A DNA stretch of 64,000 bases, from positions 186,001 to 250,000 of the forward strand of contig NZ_JALQDG010000041.1 of the NCBI RefSeq assembly GCF_023631325.1. The letters are read 5' to 3'. The DNA is from Caballeronia sp. INDeC2. Its GTDB lineage: Bacteria; Pseudomonadota; Gammaproteobacteria; Burkholderiales; Burkholderiaceae. The position numbers were made by a program, and so were the translations under genes. Position 1 is the stretch's first letter; every line of letters starts with the position of its first letter. The notes under the pieces were generated by a model. The model did no database searches. It had not been told where the DNA came from and saw only the letters and a list, made by a program, of their open reading frames with translations. This document shows, in pieces, positions 48,968 to 57,439 of this stretch.

Positions 48968-50200
48968 ATGGCAACAGAACAACGCCGCAGACTCGGCGAA
49001 TGGCTTCCGCGTGAAGAACATGTGATCGCCCGCTTTCGCGAAACTTTCGCGGAGTACGCCCGCGAGCGCGCGGGCAGGGCGAAAAGAAACAGCGTCGTCG
49101 ATGAAATGGCAGCGTTCATCCACGACGATCCCGTAGTGCGCATGGATTTCACGCGGGCCATCCGGCAAGCGCGCGAAGCCGGTTTTACGCTGGGTTATTC
49201 GAGCATCGACGAGTTCATCGCAATGCTCGATGCAATGCTGACCTACGCGCCGCCGTTCAGCGAATCGAGCCTGATTCATTGCCCGATCAATGCATTGCTC
49301 GACTGGCCGATGGTCATGCCATCGGGTTATGCGCTCTTTCGCGATCCGGCATTCAATGCGCATCTGAAACGCGTGCTGAATGTGTGGTCGGGCTTTCTCA
49401 GCGGACCGTATTCGCGCACGCATCTGACTACCGATTCGCCGGATGGCTGGTTCAGCGAGGAGGCGGATCGCAAGATAGGTCTCGCGCAGTTCCTCTGCGA
49501 TCCGGACAAGCCTTACTGGGGCTTCGCGTCGTGGAATCATTTCTTCACGCGCGAATTCAAGTCCGGTGCGAGGCCCGTCGCGCAGCGCGATAACGACAAG
49601 ATCATCGTTAGCGCATGCGAGGCATCGCCCTATAACGTGCAGGACAACGTGCAACTCGAGGACTCGTTCTGGATCAAGTCGCAGCCGTATTCGCTGCTCG
49701 ACATGTTCACGGCGAAGGAAGCGGATCTTGCGCAACGCTTCGTCGGTGGCACCGTGTATCAGGCATTTCTCAGCGCGTTTTTCTATCATCGCTGGCATGC
49801 GCCGGTGAGCGGCACGATCGTGAAGGCCTATCTCGTCGACGGCACCTATTACTCCGACGCCGATGCCGAAGGTGAAGACCCGAGCAGCCTCAACGATTCG
49901 CAAGGCTATATCACGGCGGTTGCCGCGCGCGCGGTGATCGTCATCGATTGCGACGATCCGGCCATAGGCGAAGTTGCATGCGTGTTCGTCGGCATGGCGG
50001 AAGTGTCGTCCTGCATGATCGATGCGCTGCCCGGACAGCGCGTGCGCAAGGGTGAAGAGCTCGGCTTCTTTCAGTATGGCGGCTCGACTTATTGCCTGAT
50101 TTTCAGGCCCGGCGTGATCGAAAGTTTCGTGCGCCAGCCGCCGTTCGACGACAAGGCGCCACCGATCCAGGTCAATACGCATCTGTGCACGGCGCGTTGA
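48968..50200 (+). CDS. Phosphatidylserine decarboxylase-family protein (PsiD-like, with PSDC domain)
   Basis: A 410-residue pyruvoyl-type decarboxylase precursor. The N-terminal 200 residues (GEWLPREEHVIARFRETFAEYARE; LLDWPMVMPSGYALFRDPAFNAHLKRVLNVWSGFLSGPYS) are the PSDC-associated domain. The catalytic part has WNHFFTREFKSGARPV, FYHRWHAPVSGTIVKAY (catalytic His) and the self-cleavage motif GGST in FFQYGGSTYCLIF (Ser373), which would become the pyruvoyl group. This architecture occurs in soluble family members such as fungal L-tryptophan decarboxylase PsiD, not in membrane phosphatidylserine decarboxylase. No membrane segment is seen. GGAGA lies before the ATG. It lies between the aldarate importer and a YdeP-type oxidoreductase; substrate unknown, with an amino acid plausible. 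Confidence 0.88.
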   Translation: MATEQRRRLGEWLPREEHVIARFRETFAEYARERAGRAKRNSVVDEMAAFIHDDPVVRMDFTRAIRQAREAGFTLGYSSIDEFIAMLDAMLTYAPPFSESSLIHCPINALLDWPMVMPSGYALFRDPAFNAHLKRVLNVWSGFLSGPYSRTHLTTDSPDGWFSEEADRKIGLAQFLCDPDKPYWGFASWNHFFTREFKSGARPVAQRDNDKIIVSACEASPYNVQDNVQLEDSFWIKSQPYSLLDMFTAKEADLAQRFVGGTVYQAFLSAFFYHRWHAPVSGTIVKAYLVDGTYYSDADAEGEDPSSLNDSQGYITAVAARAVIVIDCDDPAIGEVACVFVGMAEVSSCMIDALPGQRVRKGEELGFFQYGGSTYCLIFRPGVIESFVRQPPFDDKAPPIQVNTHLCTAR

Positions 50201-50293
50201 AGCCGCACGCGGCCCGTCGAATGCTTCCGGAAAGGGAATGGCGTTTGCTTGTGCCTCGATAAGAAGCGCTAAAACAACGCACGAGGCAAAGAC

Positions 50294-52612
50294 ATGGCCG
50301 AATCAGACAATGCCGTTCGCAAGAACGCCGCGTATCCGTATTCGTCGGGCGGATGGGGTTCGCTCAGGGCGGTGACCGGTGCGCTCGTTCATGAGAAGGT
50401 GCCCCTCAAGCTCGCCACGGTGCTGCTCAAGCAGAACAAGCCGGAAGGCTTCGCCTGCGTGAGTTGCTCATGGGCGAAGCCCGCCGATCCGCATACCTTC
50501 GAGTTCTGCGAAAGCGGCGCGAAGGCGACCGCGTGGGATCTCACCGCAAAGCGCATGACGCCGCAGTTCTTCGAGCTTCACACGGTGACGGAACTCTGTG
50601 CCTGGCACGACCACGATCTCGAAGAAGCAGGGCGTCTCACCGCACCGTTGCGCTATGACGCGACCACCGATAAATACGTGAGCGTCACCTGGGAAGAAGC
50701 GTTCGAGGACATCGGACGCGAGTTGCGCGGGTTCGATCCGAAGCGCGTCGCGTTTTACGCATCGGGACGGGCATCGCTGGAAACGTCGTACATGTATCAG
50801 CTTTTCGCACGCATGTACGGCACCAACAACTTGCCCGACAGCTCGAACATGTGTCATGAAAGCACGAGCGTCGGGTTGAAGGAAGCCATTGGCGTGGGCG
50901 TCGGCACCGTGCAACTCGATGACTTCGAGAAGACGGATCTCATGTTCTTCTTCGGCCAGAACGTCGGCACCAATAGTCCACGCATGCTGCATCAGCTACA
51001 GGACGCCAGAAAGCGCGGCGTGCCGATCATCACGTTCAATCCGTTGCGCGAGCCGGGCTTGTTGAAGTTCTCCAATCCGCAATCGCTGGTCGAAATGATG
51101 ACGCCCGCGCATACGCTCATCAGCACGCAATATCATCAGGTGAAAACGGGCGGCGATACGGCGGCGTTGCTCGGCATCTGCAAGACCGTGATCGATGCCG
51201 ACGACCGCGCGAAGGAACGCGGCGAACCTCGCGTGCTCGATGTCGACTTCATCGACACGCACACCGTGGGATTCGAAGCCTTCGCGGACTACGTGCGCGC
51301 CGCGTCGTGGAGCGAGATCGAACGCGAGGCGGGACTGCCGCGCGCGGACCTCGAAGCCGCGGCCGCGGAATACATGCGTGCAAACGCGGTGATGGCGCAC
51401 TACGGCATGGGCATCACGCAGCACAGGCAGGGCGTGCAGAACGTGCGCATGCTGTGCAATCTGCTTTTTCTGCGCGGCAATATCGGCAAGCCGGGCGCGG
51501 GGCCGTCGCCGGTGCGCGGGCATTCGAACGTGCAGGGTCAACGCACGGTCGGCATCACCGAGAAGCCCGAACTCGCGCCGTTGGACAAGCTCGCGAGCCA
51601 GTTCGGCTTCGAGCCGCCTCGCGAGAAGGGCATGAATATCGTCGAGACCTTCGAGGCGATGGTCGACGGCAAGGTCAGCGCGGTCATCAATCTCGGCGGC
51701 AATCTCGTGCGTTCGGTGCCGGACCGTATGCGTATCGAGCCGGCCTGGCGCGATCTGAAACTCACGGTCAATGTTGCGACGAAACTCAATCGCAGTCATC
51801 TCGTGCATGGCGAGAAGTCGTATATTCTGCCGTGCCTGAGCCGCATCGAAATCGATACGCAGGCGAGCGGCGCGCAGGCGGTGTCGATGGAAGACAGCAC
51901 CGGCTGCATTCACGGCTCGCATGGTATGGCGGAGCCTGCCTCGCACGACGCGCGCTCGGAGCCCTATATTGTCGCGGAACTGGCGAAGCACACGCTTGGT
52001 GAGCGCTCGACGGTGGATTGGGATAGCTGGCGCAACGACTATGCTGTGGTGCGGGAAGAGATCGCGAAAACGTATCCCGAGACCTTCCATGACTTCAACG
52101 AAAGAATGTGGACGCCGGGCGGCTTCCCGCGCGATCTACCCGCGCGTGAACGCAAGTGGCAGACGAAGAGCGGCAAGGCGGAGTTCTTCGTGCCCGAGAC
52201 GCTCGGCGAAGATCCCGATATGCCCGAGCGCGAGCCGCAAGCATTACGCCTCATGACGCTGCGCAGCGACAGCCAGTTCAACACGACGATCTATAGCCTC
52301 GGCGATCGCTTTCGCGGCATCAGCGGCGACCGCATGGTGATCTTCATGTGCGAGGCCGACATGAAGCGTCACGGTCTGAACAAGAACGACCGCATTACGC
52401 TACGCACGATCGCCGGCGATGGCTTCGAGCGGCGCGTCGCGGGCTTGCGCATACAGCCCTACGACATACCGCTGGGATGCATCGCAGGGTACTACCCGGA
52501 GTGCAATCCGCTGCTGCCGTTATGGCATTGCGCAAAGGAGAGCAAGGTACCGGCGGCGAAGTCGATCCCGGTGCTGGTCGTCGAGGTCAACGGCACGCCG
52601 CGCGAAGCGTGA
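50294..52612 (+). CDS. FdhF/YdeP-family molybdopterin oxidoreductase
   Basis: A 772-residue molybdopterin-guanine-dinucleotide enzyme of the YdeP group. The N-terminal region has CVSCSWAKP and FEFCESGAKATAWD, a Cys pattern that could hold an Fe-S cluster. The Mo-binding core contains NLPDSSNMCHESTSVGL with Cys at the ligand position, FFGQNVGTNSPRML, GVPIITFNPLREPG and NLLFLRGNIGKPGAGPSPVRGHSNVQGQRTVG. The C-terminal domain starts near LRLMTLRSDSQFNTTIYS. In E. coli YdeP contributes to acid resistance, but its reaction is unknown; homologues resemble formate dehydrogenase. It starts 93 bases after the PsiD-like gene and ends 4 bases before the convergent hemerythrin gene. Confidence 0.92.
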   Translation: MAESDNAVRKNAAYPYSSGGWGSLRAVTGALVHEKVPLKLATVLLKQNKPEGFACVSCSWAKPADPHTFEFCESGAKATAWDLTAKRMTPQFFELHTVTELCAWHDHDLEEAGRLTAPLRYDATTDKYVSVTWEEAFEDIGRELRGFDPKRVAFYASGRASLETSYMYQLFARMYGTNNLPDSSNMCHESTSVGLKEAIGVGVGTVQLDDFEKTDLMFFFGQNVGTNSPRMLHQLQDARKRGVPIITFNPLREPGLLKFSNPQSLVEMMTPAHTLISTQYHQVKTGGDTAALLGICKTVIDADDRAKERGEPRVLDVDFIDTHTVGFEAFADYVRAASWSEIEREAGLPRADLEAAAAEYMRANAVMAHYGMGITQHRQGVQNVRMLCNLLFLRGNIGKPGAGPSPVRGHSNVQGQRTVGITEKPELAPLDKLASQFGFEPPREKGMNIVETFEAMVDGKVSAVINLGGNLVRSVPDRMRIEPAWRDLKLTVNVATKLNRSHLVHGEKSYILPCLSRIEIDTQASGAQAVSMEDSTGCIHGSHGMAEPASHDARSEPYIVAELAKHTLGERSTVDWDSWRNDYAVVREEIAKTYPETFHDFNERMWTPGGFPRDLPARERKWQTKSGKAEFFVPETLGEDPDMPEREPQALRLMTLRSDSQFNTTIYSLGDRFRGISGDRMVIFMCEADMKRHGLNKNDRITLRTIAGDGFERRVAGLRIQPYDIPLGCIAGYYPECNPLLPLWHCAKESKVPAAKSIPVLVVEVNGTPREA

Positions 52613-52615
52613 GAA

Positions 52616-53206
52616 TCACGCGTGACGTCCGAAGCGGCGCGCGTCCGCGGGCCGCAGACAACGCGCGATGGCGAGCATGCCAAGCGACACGAAGGCGAGT
52701 GACGCGAGCGGAAACGTGCTCGCGGTGTTCGCCGCTATCTCGGACGGACGATGCTGCGCGACGAGTTGCATACGGCGCTTGGTCATGCGCATGCCGAGCT
52801 CGGACAACTGCGATGCGAGCGCGCGCTCGGCGGTCGGCAAGAGCACGGTTTCTTCATCCGCGACGTGATGCATCACTTCACGCATGAGTTGCATGAAACG
52901 CGCGTCGTAGGCGGCGTCTTCCGGACCCATCGCGCGCAGCTTTGCTATTTCTTCCCTCATCTCATCGTGCTCGGGCTTGCTCTTCATGAAGCGTTCGTCG
53001 CCGGCCATGACTTCGCTGAGCGCCGGATAGAAAATTTCTTCTTCCAGTTGTGCATGAATTTCGAGCGCCGTGCACGCGAGCTCGACGATGGCGCGCTTTC
53101 TCCACCACGACGTTTCACCGTGATAGCGATGAAAAACCGCCATTACGTGCGTGTGATCCATGCGGATCATCGTTGTGATGGAAGGGGAACAGGATGAGAT
53201 ATCCAC
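52616..53206 (-). CDS. Hemerythrin-domain protein with C-terminal membrane segment
   Basis: A 196-residue protein. Residues 12-120 form a hemerythrin-like four-helix bundle with iron-ligand His and Glu in MIRMDHTHVMAVFHRYH, ALEIHAQLEEEIFYPAL, KPEHDEMREEI and MREVMHHVADEETVLLP. A basic linker (MTKRRMQLVAQHRP) and one hydrophobic helix follow (LASLAFVSLGMLAIARCL, about 165-183), which should anchor it to the membrane. The start codon is GTG with GGAG five bases before it; no better ATG. It may sense or bind oxygen, nitric oxide or iron. A second, soluble hemerythrin is at 55819-56355. It converges with the YdeP-type gene. Confidence 0.9.
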   Translation of the reverse strand: MDISSCSPSITTMIRMDHTHVMAVFHRYHGETSWWRKRAIVELACTALEIHAQLEEEIFYPALSEVMAGDERFMKSKPEHDEMREEIAKLRAMGPEDAAYDARFMQLMREVMHHVADEETVLLPTAERALASQLSELGMRMTKRRMQLVAQHRPSEIAANTASTFPLASLAFVSLGMLAIARCLRPADARRFGRHA

Positions 53207-53383
53207 GGTGACTCCTCGCCGCTCGGCACGGCCGCTGTGATTGTGAGGTTTCGCGCTTCCGTGCTTTTTTTTCAGGCACGAAACTCATGCAGCAAGCGTT
53301 ATTCCGCATCGGATGCGCATGGCCTCAAATGCAGCGGCACGACACTTGCATGTACTGTGGGCTCACTTTCCAAAGGAGACGTC

Positions 53384-53809
53384 ATGAGTATCTTTTCCAA
53401 TATCCTGAACAAGATTTTTCATCACGACAGTGCGCCCGCCGCAGCAAGCCCGAGCGGCGCGCAGCCGGGCGCGCCCGCCGGTGCGCCCGCTTCAGCGACG
53501 CCTGCTGCATCGGCGCCTTCTTCCGCGCCCGCGCAATCCGCCGCGCCGATGCAGGAAGTCGATGTCGAAGCGGTATTGACAAAAATGCAGGAGAGTCACG
53601 GCGAACAACTCAACTGGCGCACGTCGATCGTCGACTTGATGAAGCTGCTCGGCCTCGATAGCAGCCTGTCCGCGCGCAAGGAGCTTGCGTCGGAATTGCA
53701 CTACAGCGGCAATACTGAAGATTCGGCCGCGATGAACATATGGCTTCACAAGCAGGTCATGCAAAAGCTCGCGGAGAACGGCGGCAAGGTGCCCGACGAT
53801 CTCAAGTAA
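53384..53809 (+). CDS. DUF3597 domain protein
   Basis: A 141-residue cytosolic protein. MSIFSNILNKIFHH begins the chain; a low-complexity A/P/S/G-rich linker (about residues 18-58) follows; the C-terminal 80 residues (VDVEAVLTKMQESHGEQLNWRTSIVDLMKLLGLDSSLSARKELASELHYSG) form the DUF3597 domain, a short alpha-helical fold with no known activity. Structures of this family resemble LysM-associated or adaptor domains, but I cannot assign a role. AAAGGAG lies before ATG 53384. The gene stands alone between the hemerythrin and manganese catalase genes in a stress-like region. Confidence 0.88.
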   Translation: MSIFSNILNKIFHHDSAPAAASPSGAQPGAPAGAPASATPAASAPSSAPAQSAAPMQEVDVEAVLTKMQESHGEQLNWRTSIVDLMKLLGLDSSLSARKELASELHYSGNTEDSAAMNIWLHKQVMQKLAENGGKVPDDLK

Positions 53810-53864
53810 CGGCCTGGAATTCGGGCGATGCGAACCGTATGACGGTTCGCATCGCCGCGTGGGC

Positions 53865-54734
53865 TCAGCTTGCCTTGCCTGAGCCGAGGTCCGCGCCCGT
53901 CATCGGATCGCTCGAAGGATCGGATGCGGTGCGCGAGGCCATCGCCTGAAGCGTCTGCACGTCCTGCTGCGATACGTTCACCGTTGCGGTGCCGTCGCCG
54001 CCATCCACGGCAGGCTGCGGGTCTTCGATGAACTTCCAGTCGCCGCCTTCGTTCCACGGACCGCGCGCATCGGCTTCCTTCGACATGTTGAAGTAGACGC
54101 TCGTGAATGCCGGATCGCCCGGCAACTTGCCTTGGGGGAAGTTCGGCTGAATTGCGTGCAATGCCTTCTCGAACGACTTCTGATGAGCAATCTCTCTCGT
54201 CATGAGAAAGCCGAGCGCTTCCTTGACGCCGGGATCGTCGGTGACGTTGATGAGACGCTCATAGACGATCTTCGCGCGCGCCTCGGCCGCGATGTTCGAC
54301 CGAAGATCGGCCGTCGGTTCTCCGATCGTGTCGATATATGCCGCTGTCCACGGCACGCCTGCCGAGTTCGTGAGCGCGGGGCCGCCGCCATAAAGCAGCG
54401 CGGTGGTATGTGAATCGTTGCCGCCGCCCGTGAGTGAACGGTACAACTCCGCTTCCGATTCCACCGCTTCGGCGAGTTGACCCTTCGCGCCCTTGTTCAG
54501 CATCGCGACGATGGAGCCGATCACTTCCAGATGGCTCAACTCCTCGGTGGCGATATCGAAAAGCAGGTCTTTGCGGCCCGGATCATCCTCCGAGACTGCC
54601 TGTGTGAAATAACGGCACGCTGCGGCGAGTTCGCCTTGCGGCCCGCCGAATTGTTCCAGCATCAGATTGGCGAGGCCAGGATTCGGACCGGCGACGCGTA
54701 CGGTGTATTGCAGGCGCTTGTTATGAGCAAACAT
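53865..54734 (-). CDS. Manganese catalase
   Basis: A 289-residue di-manganese catalase (EC 1.11.1.6). The metal-binding four-helix bundle shows LAAACRYFTQAVSE, IATEELSHLEVIGSIVAML (Glu/His ligands) and EARAKIVYERLINVTDDPGVKEALGFLMTREIAHQKSFEKAL, with the second Glu and His ligands. The C-terminal QPNFPQGKLPGDPAFTSVYFNMSKE is also conserved. It breaks down hydrogen peroxide without heme. The C-terminal 40 residues are Asp/Ser/Thr-rich and probably disordered. Transcribed leftward with its own promoter in the region 54735-55114. Confidence 0.94.
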   Translation of the reverse strand: MFAHNKRLQYTVRVAGPNPGLANLMLEQFGGPQGELAAACRYFTQAVSEDDPGRKDLLFDIATEELSHLEVIGSIVAMLNKGAKGQLAEAVESEAELYRSLTGGGNDSHTTALLYGGGPALTNSAGVPWTAAYIDTIGEPTADLRSNIAAEARAKIVYERLINVTDDPGVKEALGFLMTREIAHQKSFEKALHAIQPNFPQGKLPGDPAFTSVYFNMSKEADARGPWNEGGDWKFIEDPQPAVDGGDGTATVNVSQQDVQTLQAMASRTASDPSSDPMTGADLGSGKAS

Positions 54735-55114
54735 GATGACGAATTCCTTTTGTGAGGGCGAGCGAAGTCCGTGCCTCGGACTACCGCGCTTTCAGGTTGC
54801 ACATGTCAATGGTCTCGCGGCGACCGAGAGGAGCGGGCTTACGTCACTTGCAGTCGAAATGCCGCGAGTCTCAGCACGAGAGGACTCGCGCTGGCGAAGG
54901 AGCGGTCTAAGCGACCGCTTCGTTAGCATCAGTACTTAGGGGCCAAAAAAACTCCTCGACGAATCGGCGGGGGTGGCGCAACGCGTTTTAGCAATGGGCA
55001 TGCCTTTGGGTTTCGTCACGGCACGCGCGTGACGGACGTATCGCTGGCATGCGCAGTGCTGTCGTATGAGTCAGGGCACTCCGTCTCGACTGAAACCTCG
55101 CTGGAGAAGCAACG
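54735..55114. other. Intergenic region between manganese catalase and YqjE-like genes
   Basis: 380 bases, divergent promoters expected. No gene with a ribosome site is visible; the forward frame at 54733-54939 overlaps the catalase start and shows no family. A run of seven A at 54945-54951 is the only notable composition. No palindrome found. Confidence 0.45.
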
Positions 55115-55489
55115 ATGACAATCCAGAGAAAGATCGCCAATTGGCGCAGAATCGGCCATTTCTGCACGAGACGCCTCGTCGACTATGGCGAACTGATCCC
55201 TATCGAACTCGCCGAGACCAAGAAGCGCGTGCTGCACGAAGTGGTCGCGCTCGTCGCATTGACGATCGGCGCACTGTTCACGCTGTCTTTCGTGTCGATA
55301 GCGGTGATCGTGACCGCGGCCGGTACCCCTCATCTCGTGCTCACGGCATGGTGCGTGGCGGGCGCATGGTTCGCCGTCGCGGTGATCGCGGTCATCGTGA
55401 TGACGTCGCGCAAGCCGGCGCAGCCATTTCAGATGCTACGCCAGGAACTCCAACGCGATATGGACGCCATCAAGGAGGCTGCGCAATGA
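55115..55489 (+). CDS. Phage-holin-family/YqjE-like membrane protein
   Basis: A 124-residue membrane protein. Two hydrophobic helices (about 43-66, VVALVALTIGALFTLSFVSIAVI, and 73-98, HLVLTAWCVAGAWFAVAVIAVIVM) lie between a basic N-terminal amphipathic segment and a charged C-terminal tail (FQMLRQELQRDMDAIKEAAQ). This is the layout of the phage_holin_3_6 / YqjE family, which in enterobacteria are stress-induced inner membrane proteins and not phage genes. GGAGAAGC precedes the ATG. Its stop overlaps the next start (ATGA). Confidence 0.85.
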   Translation: MTIQRKIANWRRIGHFCTRRLVDYGELIPIELAETKKRVLHEVVALVALTIGALFTLSFVSIAVIVTAAGTPHLVLTAWCVAGAWFAVAVIAVIVMTSRKPAQPFQMLRQELQRDMDAIKEAAQ

Positions 55490-55800
55490 AGCATGCCGAA
55501 GCTCAGGGAGCCGTGCTCGCACGCATGGCGGAATCGCGCGCGGAATTGATTGCCGCGTACGTCGTCGATGAACCCTTGCGTATCACGCGCGCCAGGCGTG
55601 TACCATCGCGCTCGCTGCCAGCGTCGACGCGACCCGCGCCGTGGTTTCTGCGCACGCCGAATGCCGAGTTGATTGCGCTCGCGCTTGTCGGCATCGCTAT
55701 TCTTGGATTGCGGCGGACAGTTCAGACAGCGGTCGGCGCGGGATTGAGCGCGTCGACACACCGGGCTTTCGCCAATGTGTTCGACGCGCTGCGGGGGTGA
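55486..55800 (+). CDS. Small YqjK-like protein of the yqjE pair
   Basis: A 104-residue protein translationally coupled to the YqjE-like gene (four-base overlap, with AAGGAGG seven bases before the ATG). The N-terminal half is polar and helical (KHAEAQGAVLARMAESRAELIAAY), then basic and proline-rich; one hydrophobic helix lies at about 63-78 (AELIALALVGIAILGL). The size, placement and late membrane helix are like YqjK in the yqjCDEK cluster, but sequence similarity is low and I name it only by context. Confidence 0.7.
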   Translation: MKHAEAQGAVLARMAESRAELIAAYVVDEPLRITRARRVPSRSLPASTRPAPWFLRTPNAELIALALVGIAILGLRRTVQTAVGAGLSASTHRAFANVFDALRG

Positions 55801-55818
55801 ATCACAGCGCGGTAGAGA

Positions 55819-56355
55819 TCAATGGAGGCGCATGGTGTTATCGCCTGCATGCTTCGGGATCTTCGCCTCGAGTTCCTCCTTGCGCTGCATCAGCTTCTTG
55901 CCGAGCGCGGTCAGATCGGCGCCCGACTTTCGCAGCTTGGGGAAGAGATCCGATTCTTCCTCTTCGATGTGATGTTGCACCATCTCGCTCATCACCTTGA
56001 AGGTCGCATCGAAACCGGGTTCGCCCGCCTTCAGCGTCATAAACTTGTCGATCAGGACTTTGACGAGATAGTGTTCGACATACGCTTCTTCGACATCGGG
56101 CCGGTCGTCTTTATCCAGCGCCTCCTGCGCGGCGGGATAAAGCAACTCTTCCTCGATCATGGCGTGGACGGTGAGTTCTTCGCACGCGCGTCGCACGAGT
56201 GTGGACTTCGCATCGAGATCGTCGTCCTTCGCTTTTTCGAATGCATCGAACAGCTTTTCGACGGCGCGATGATCGTCCATCAACAATTCGATGGCGTCTT
56301 TAGCTTTCGCGGGGCGGGAAGTGGCGGTCGTAGCTTGTGTGGGGGTCGTAGGCAT
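55819..56355 (-). CDS. Soluble hemerythrin-domain protein
   Basis: A 178-residue cytosolic protein. After a Thr/Ala-rich lead, a hemerythrin bundle follows with iron-ligand blocks MDDHRAVEKLFDAF, CEELTVHAMIEEELLYPAA, EAYVEHYLVKVLIDKF and MSEMVQHHIEEEESDLFPKL. The C-terminal helix (LTALGKKLMQRKEELEAKI) is typical of the bacterial DNase/hemerythrin-like group. ATG 56355 has GCGGAG upstream; an in-frame ATG at 56484 would add 43 residues without a ribosome site. It is convergent with the YqjK-like gene. Likely binds oxygen or iron in stress. Confidence 0.92.
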   Translation of the reverse strand: MPTTPTQATTATSRPAKAKDAIELLMDDHRAVEKLFDAFEKAKDDDLDAKSTLVRRACEELTVHAMIEEELLYPAAQEALDKDDRPDVEEAYVEHYLVKVLIDKFMTLKAGEPGFDATFKVMSEMVQHHIEEEESDLFPKLRKSGADLTALGKKLMQRKEELEAKIPKHAGDNTMRLH

Positions 56356-56507
56356 CGTGTTCTCCGCTTTGGATAGTGGGGTGCCACGATGTAGAGCAAA
56401 GTACGCGCCCGCAAGACTTTTGTTTCTGCATAACAAAGCGCCCCGGCGGTGCAGAGCTTGGAAGAAGCGCGTATCGTGTCTCACATCTCAAACTTCGATC
56501 CCGCTTT

Positions 56508-57362
56508 ATGAACCCCATTCGCTTTGGCTGGGCACGGACAGTCACGATCGCCGCCGCCTTTTTCATGCTTGCGATGACGGGTTGCGCGTCCTCGCCGCTT
56601 GACTCGCAATCTGGCGGCTCAGCATCTCTCGATAGCGCCATAAACGGTTCGCAACGCAGCGACAAGGCGCGTGCGCGCGACGTTTATCGCCATCCAAAGG
56701 AAACGCTGCAGTTCTTCGACATCGGGCCTTCGCAGGCCGTGCTGGAAATCGCCCCGGGCGGCGGATGGTACACGGACATTCTTGCGCCGTATCTGCACGG
56801 ATCGGGTCAGCTTTATGAAGCGCAGTATCTCAGCACCTCCGCCGACCTCGCCGCCGAAGATGATGCGACCGATGCCGCATACCGGCGCAAACTCGCGGAC
56901 GCTCCGGCGGTGTATGGAAAGGTCGTCGTCGGCGCGCTGCACGCGGGGCAATTCATGGGCTTCGATGCGAATGAGCGTTTCGACCGCGTGTTCACGTTTC
57001 GAAACATCCATAACTGGATCAAGGACGGGCAAGTCGATGCGAACCTGCGCGCGTTCCATGGCGCACTGAAGCATGGCGGTGAACTCGGCGTCGAGGAGCA
57101 TCGCGCGCGCCCGGGAACGTCCGTGCAGCAGATGATCGACTCCGGCTATGTGACGGAAGCATTCGTCGTCGAGCACGCACAAGCGGCCGGTTTCGTGCTG
57201 GTTGCGCGCAGCGAGATCAACGCGAATGCGAAGGATACGAAGGACTATCCGCACGGCGTGTGGTCGCTACCGCCCACGTACGAGGGCGGTGATGTCGACC
57301 GGGCACGCTTTGCCGCGATCGGGGAATCGGATCGCATGACGCTCAAGTTCGTCAAGCCATAG
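56508..57362 (+). CDS. Methyltransferase-fold lipoprotein
   Basis: A 284-residue protein with a class I SAM-methyltransferase-like core and a lipoprotein signal. The N-terminus has RFGWARTVTIAAAFFMLAMTGC with a lipobox LAMTGC, so Cys25 would be lipidated. The core begins HPKETLQFFDIGPSQAVLEIAPGGGWYTDILAPYL (motif I LEIAPGGG), continues with a FDRVFTFRNIHNWIKDGQVDANLRAFHGALKHGGELGVEEHR motif IV/V region, and ends ESDRMTLKFVKP. Such exported methyltransferase-like proteins are common in proteobacteria; whether SAM is available in the periplasm is unclear, so binding of another ligand is possible. It has no ribosome site of note. Confidence 0.85.
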   Translation: MNPIRFGWARTVTIAAAFFMLAMTGCASSPLDSQSGGSASLDSAINGSQRSDKARARDVYRHPKETLQFFDIGPSQAVLEIAPGGGWYTDILAPYLHGSGQLYEAQYLSTSADLAAEDDATDAAYRRKLADAPAVYGKVVVGALHAGQFMGFDANERFDRVFTFRNIHNWIKDGQVDANLRAFHGALKHGGELGVEEHRARPGTSVQQMIDSGYVTEAFVVEHAQAAGFVLVARSEINANAKDTKDYPHGVWSLPPTYEGGDVDRARFAAIGESDRMTLKFVKP

Positions 57363-57439
57363 GGATCGGTGTCCTCGTATGTCCTTCGAAAGGTGCGATT
57401 GATAAATTCGCGGCTCGACCTACTTTTACGACCGCGAAT

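Noticed and set aside
48650..50182. 510-codon reverse frame opposite the PsiD-like gene
   Set aside because: Antisense shadow; the forward strand carries the GGST decarboxylase.
55115..55489. Prophage remnant because of the holin-family match
   Set aside because: YqjE-type proteins share the family name but are host stress proteins; no other phage gene is near.
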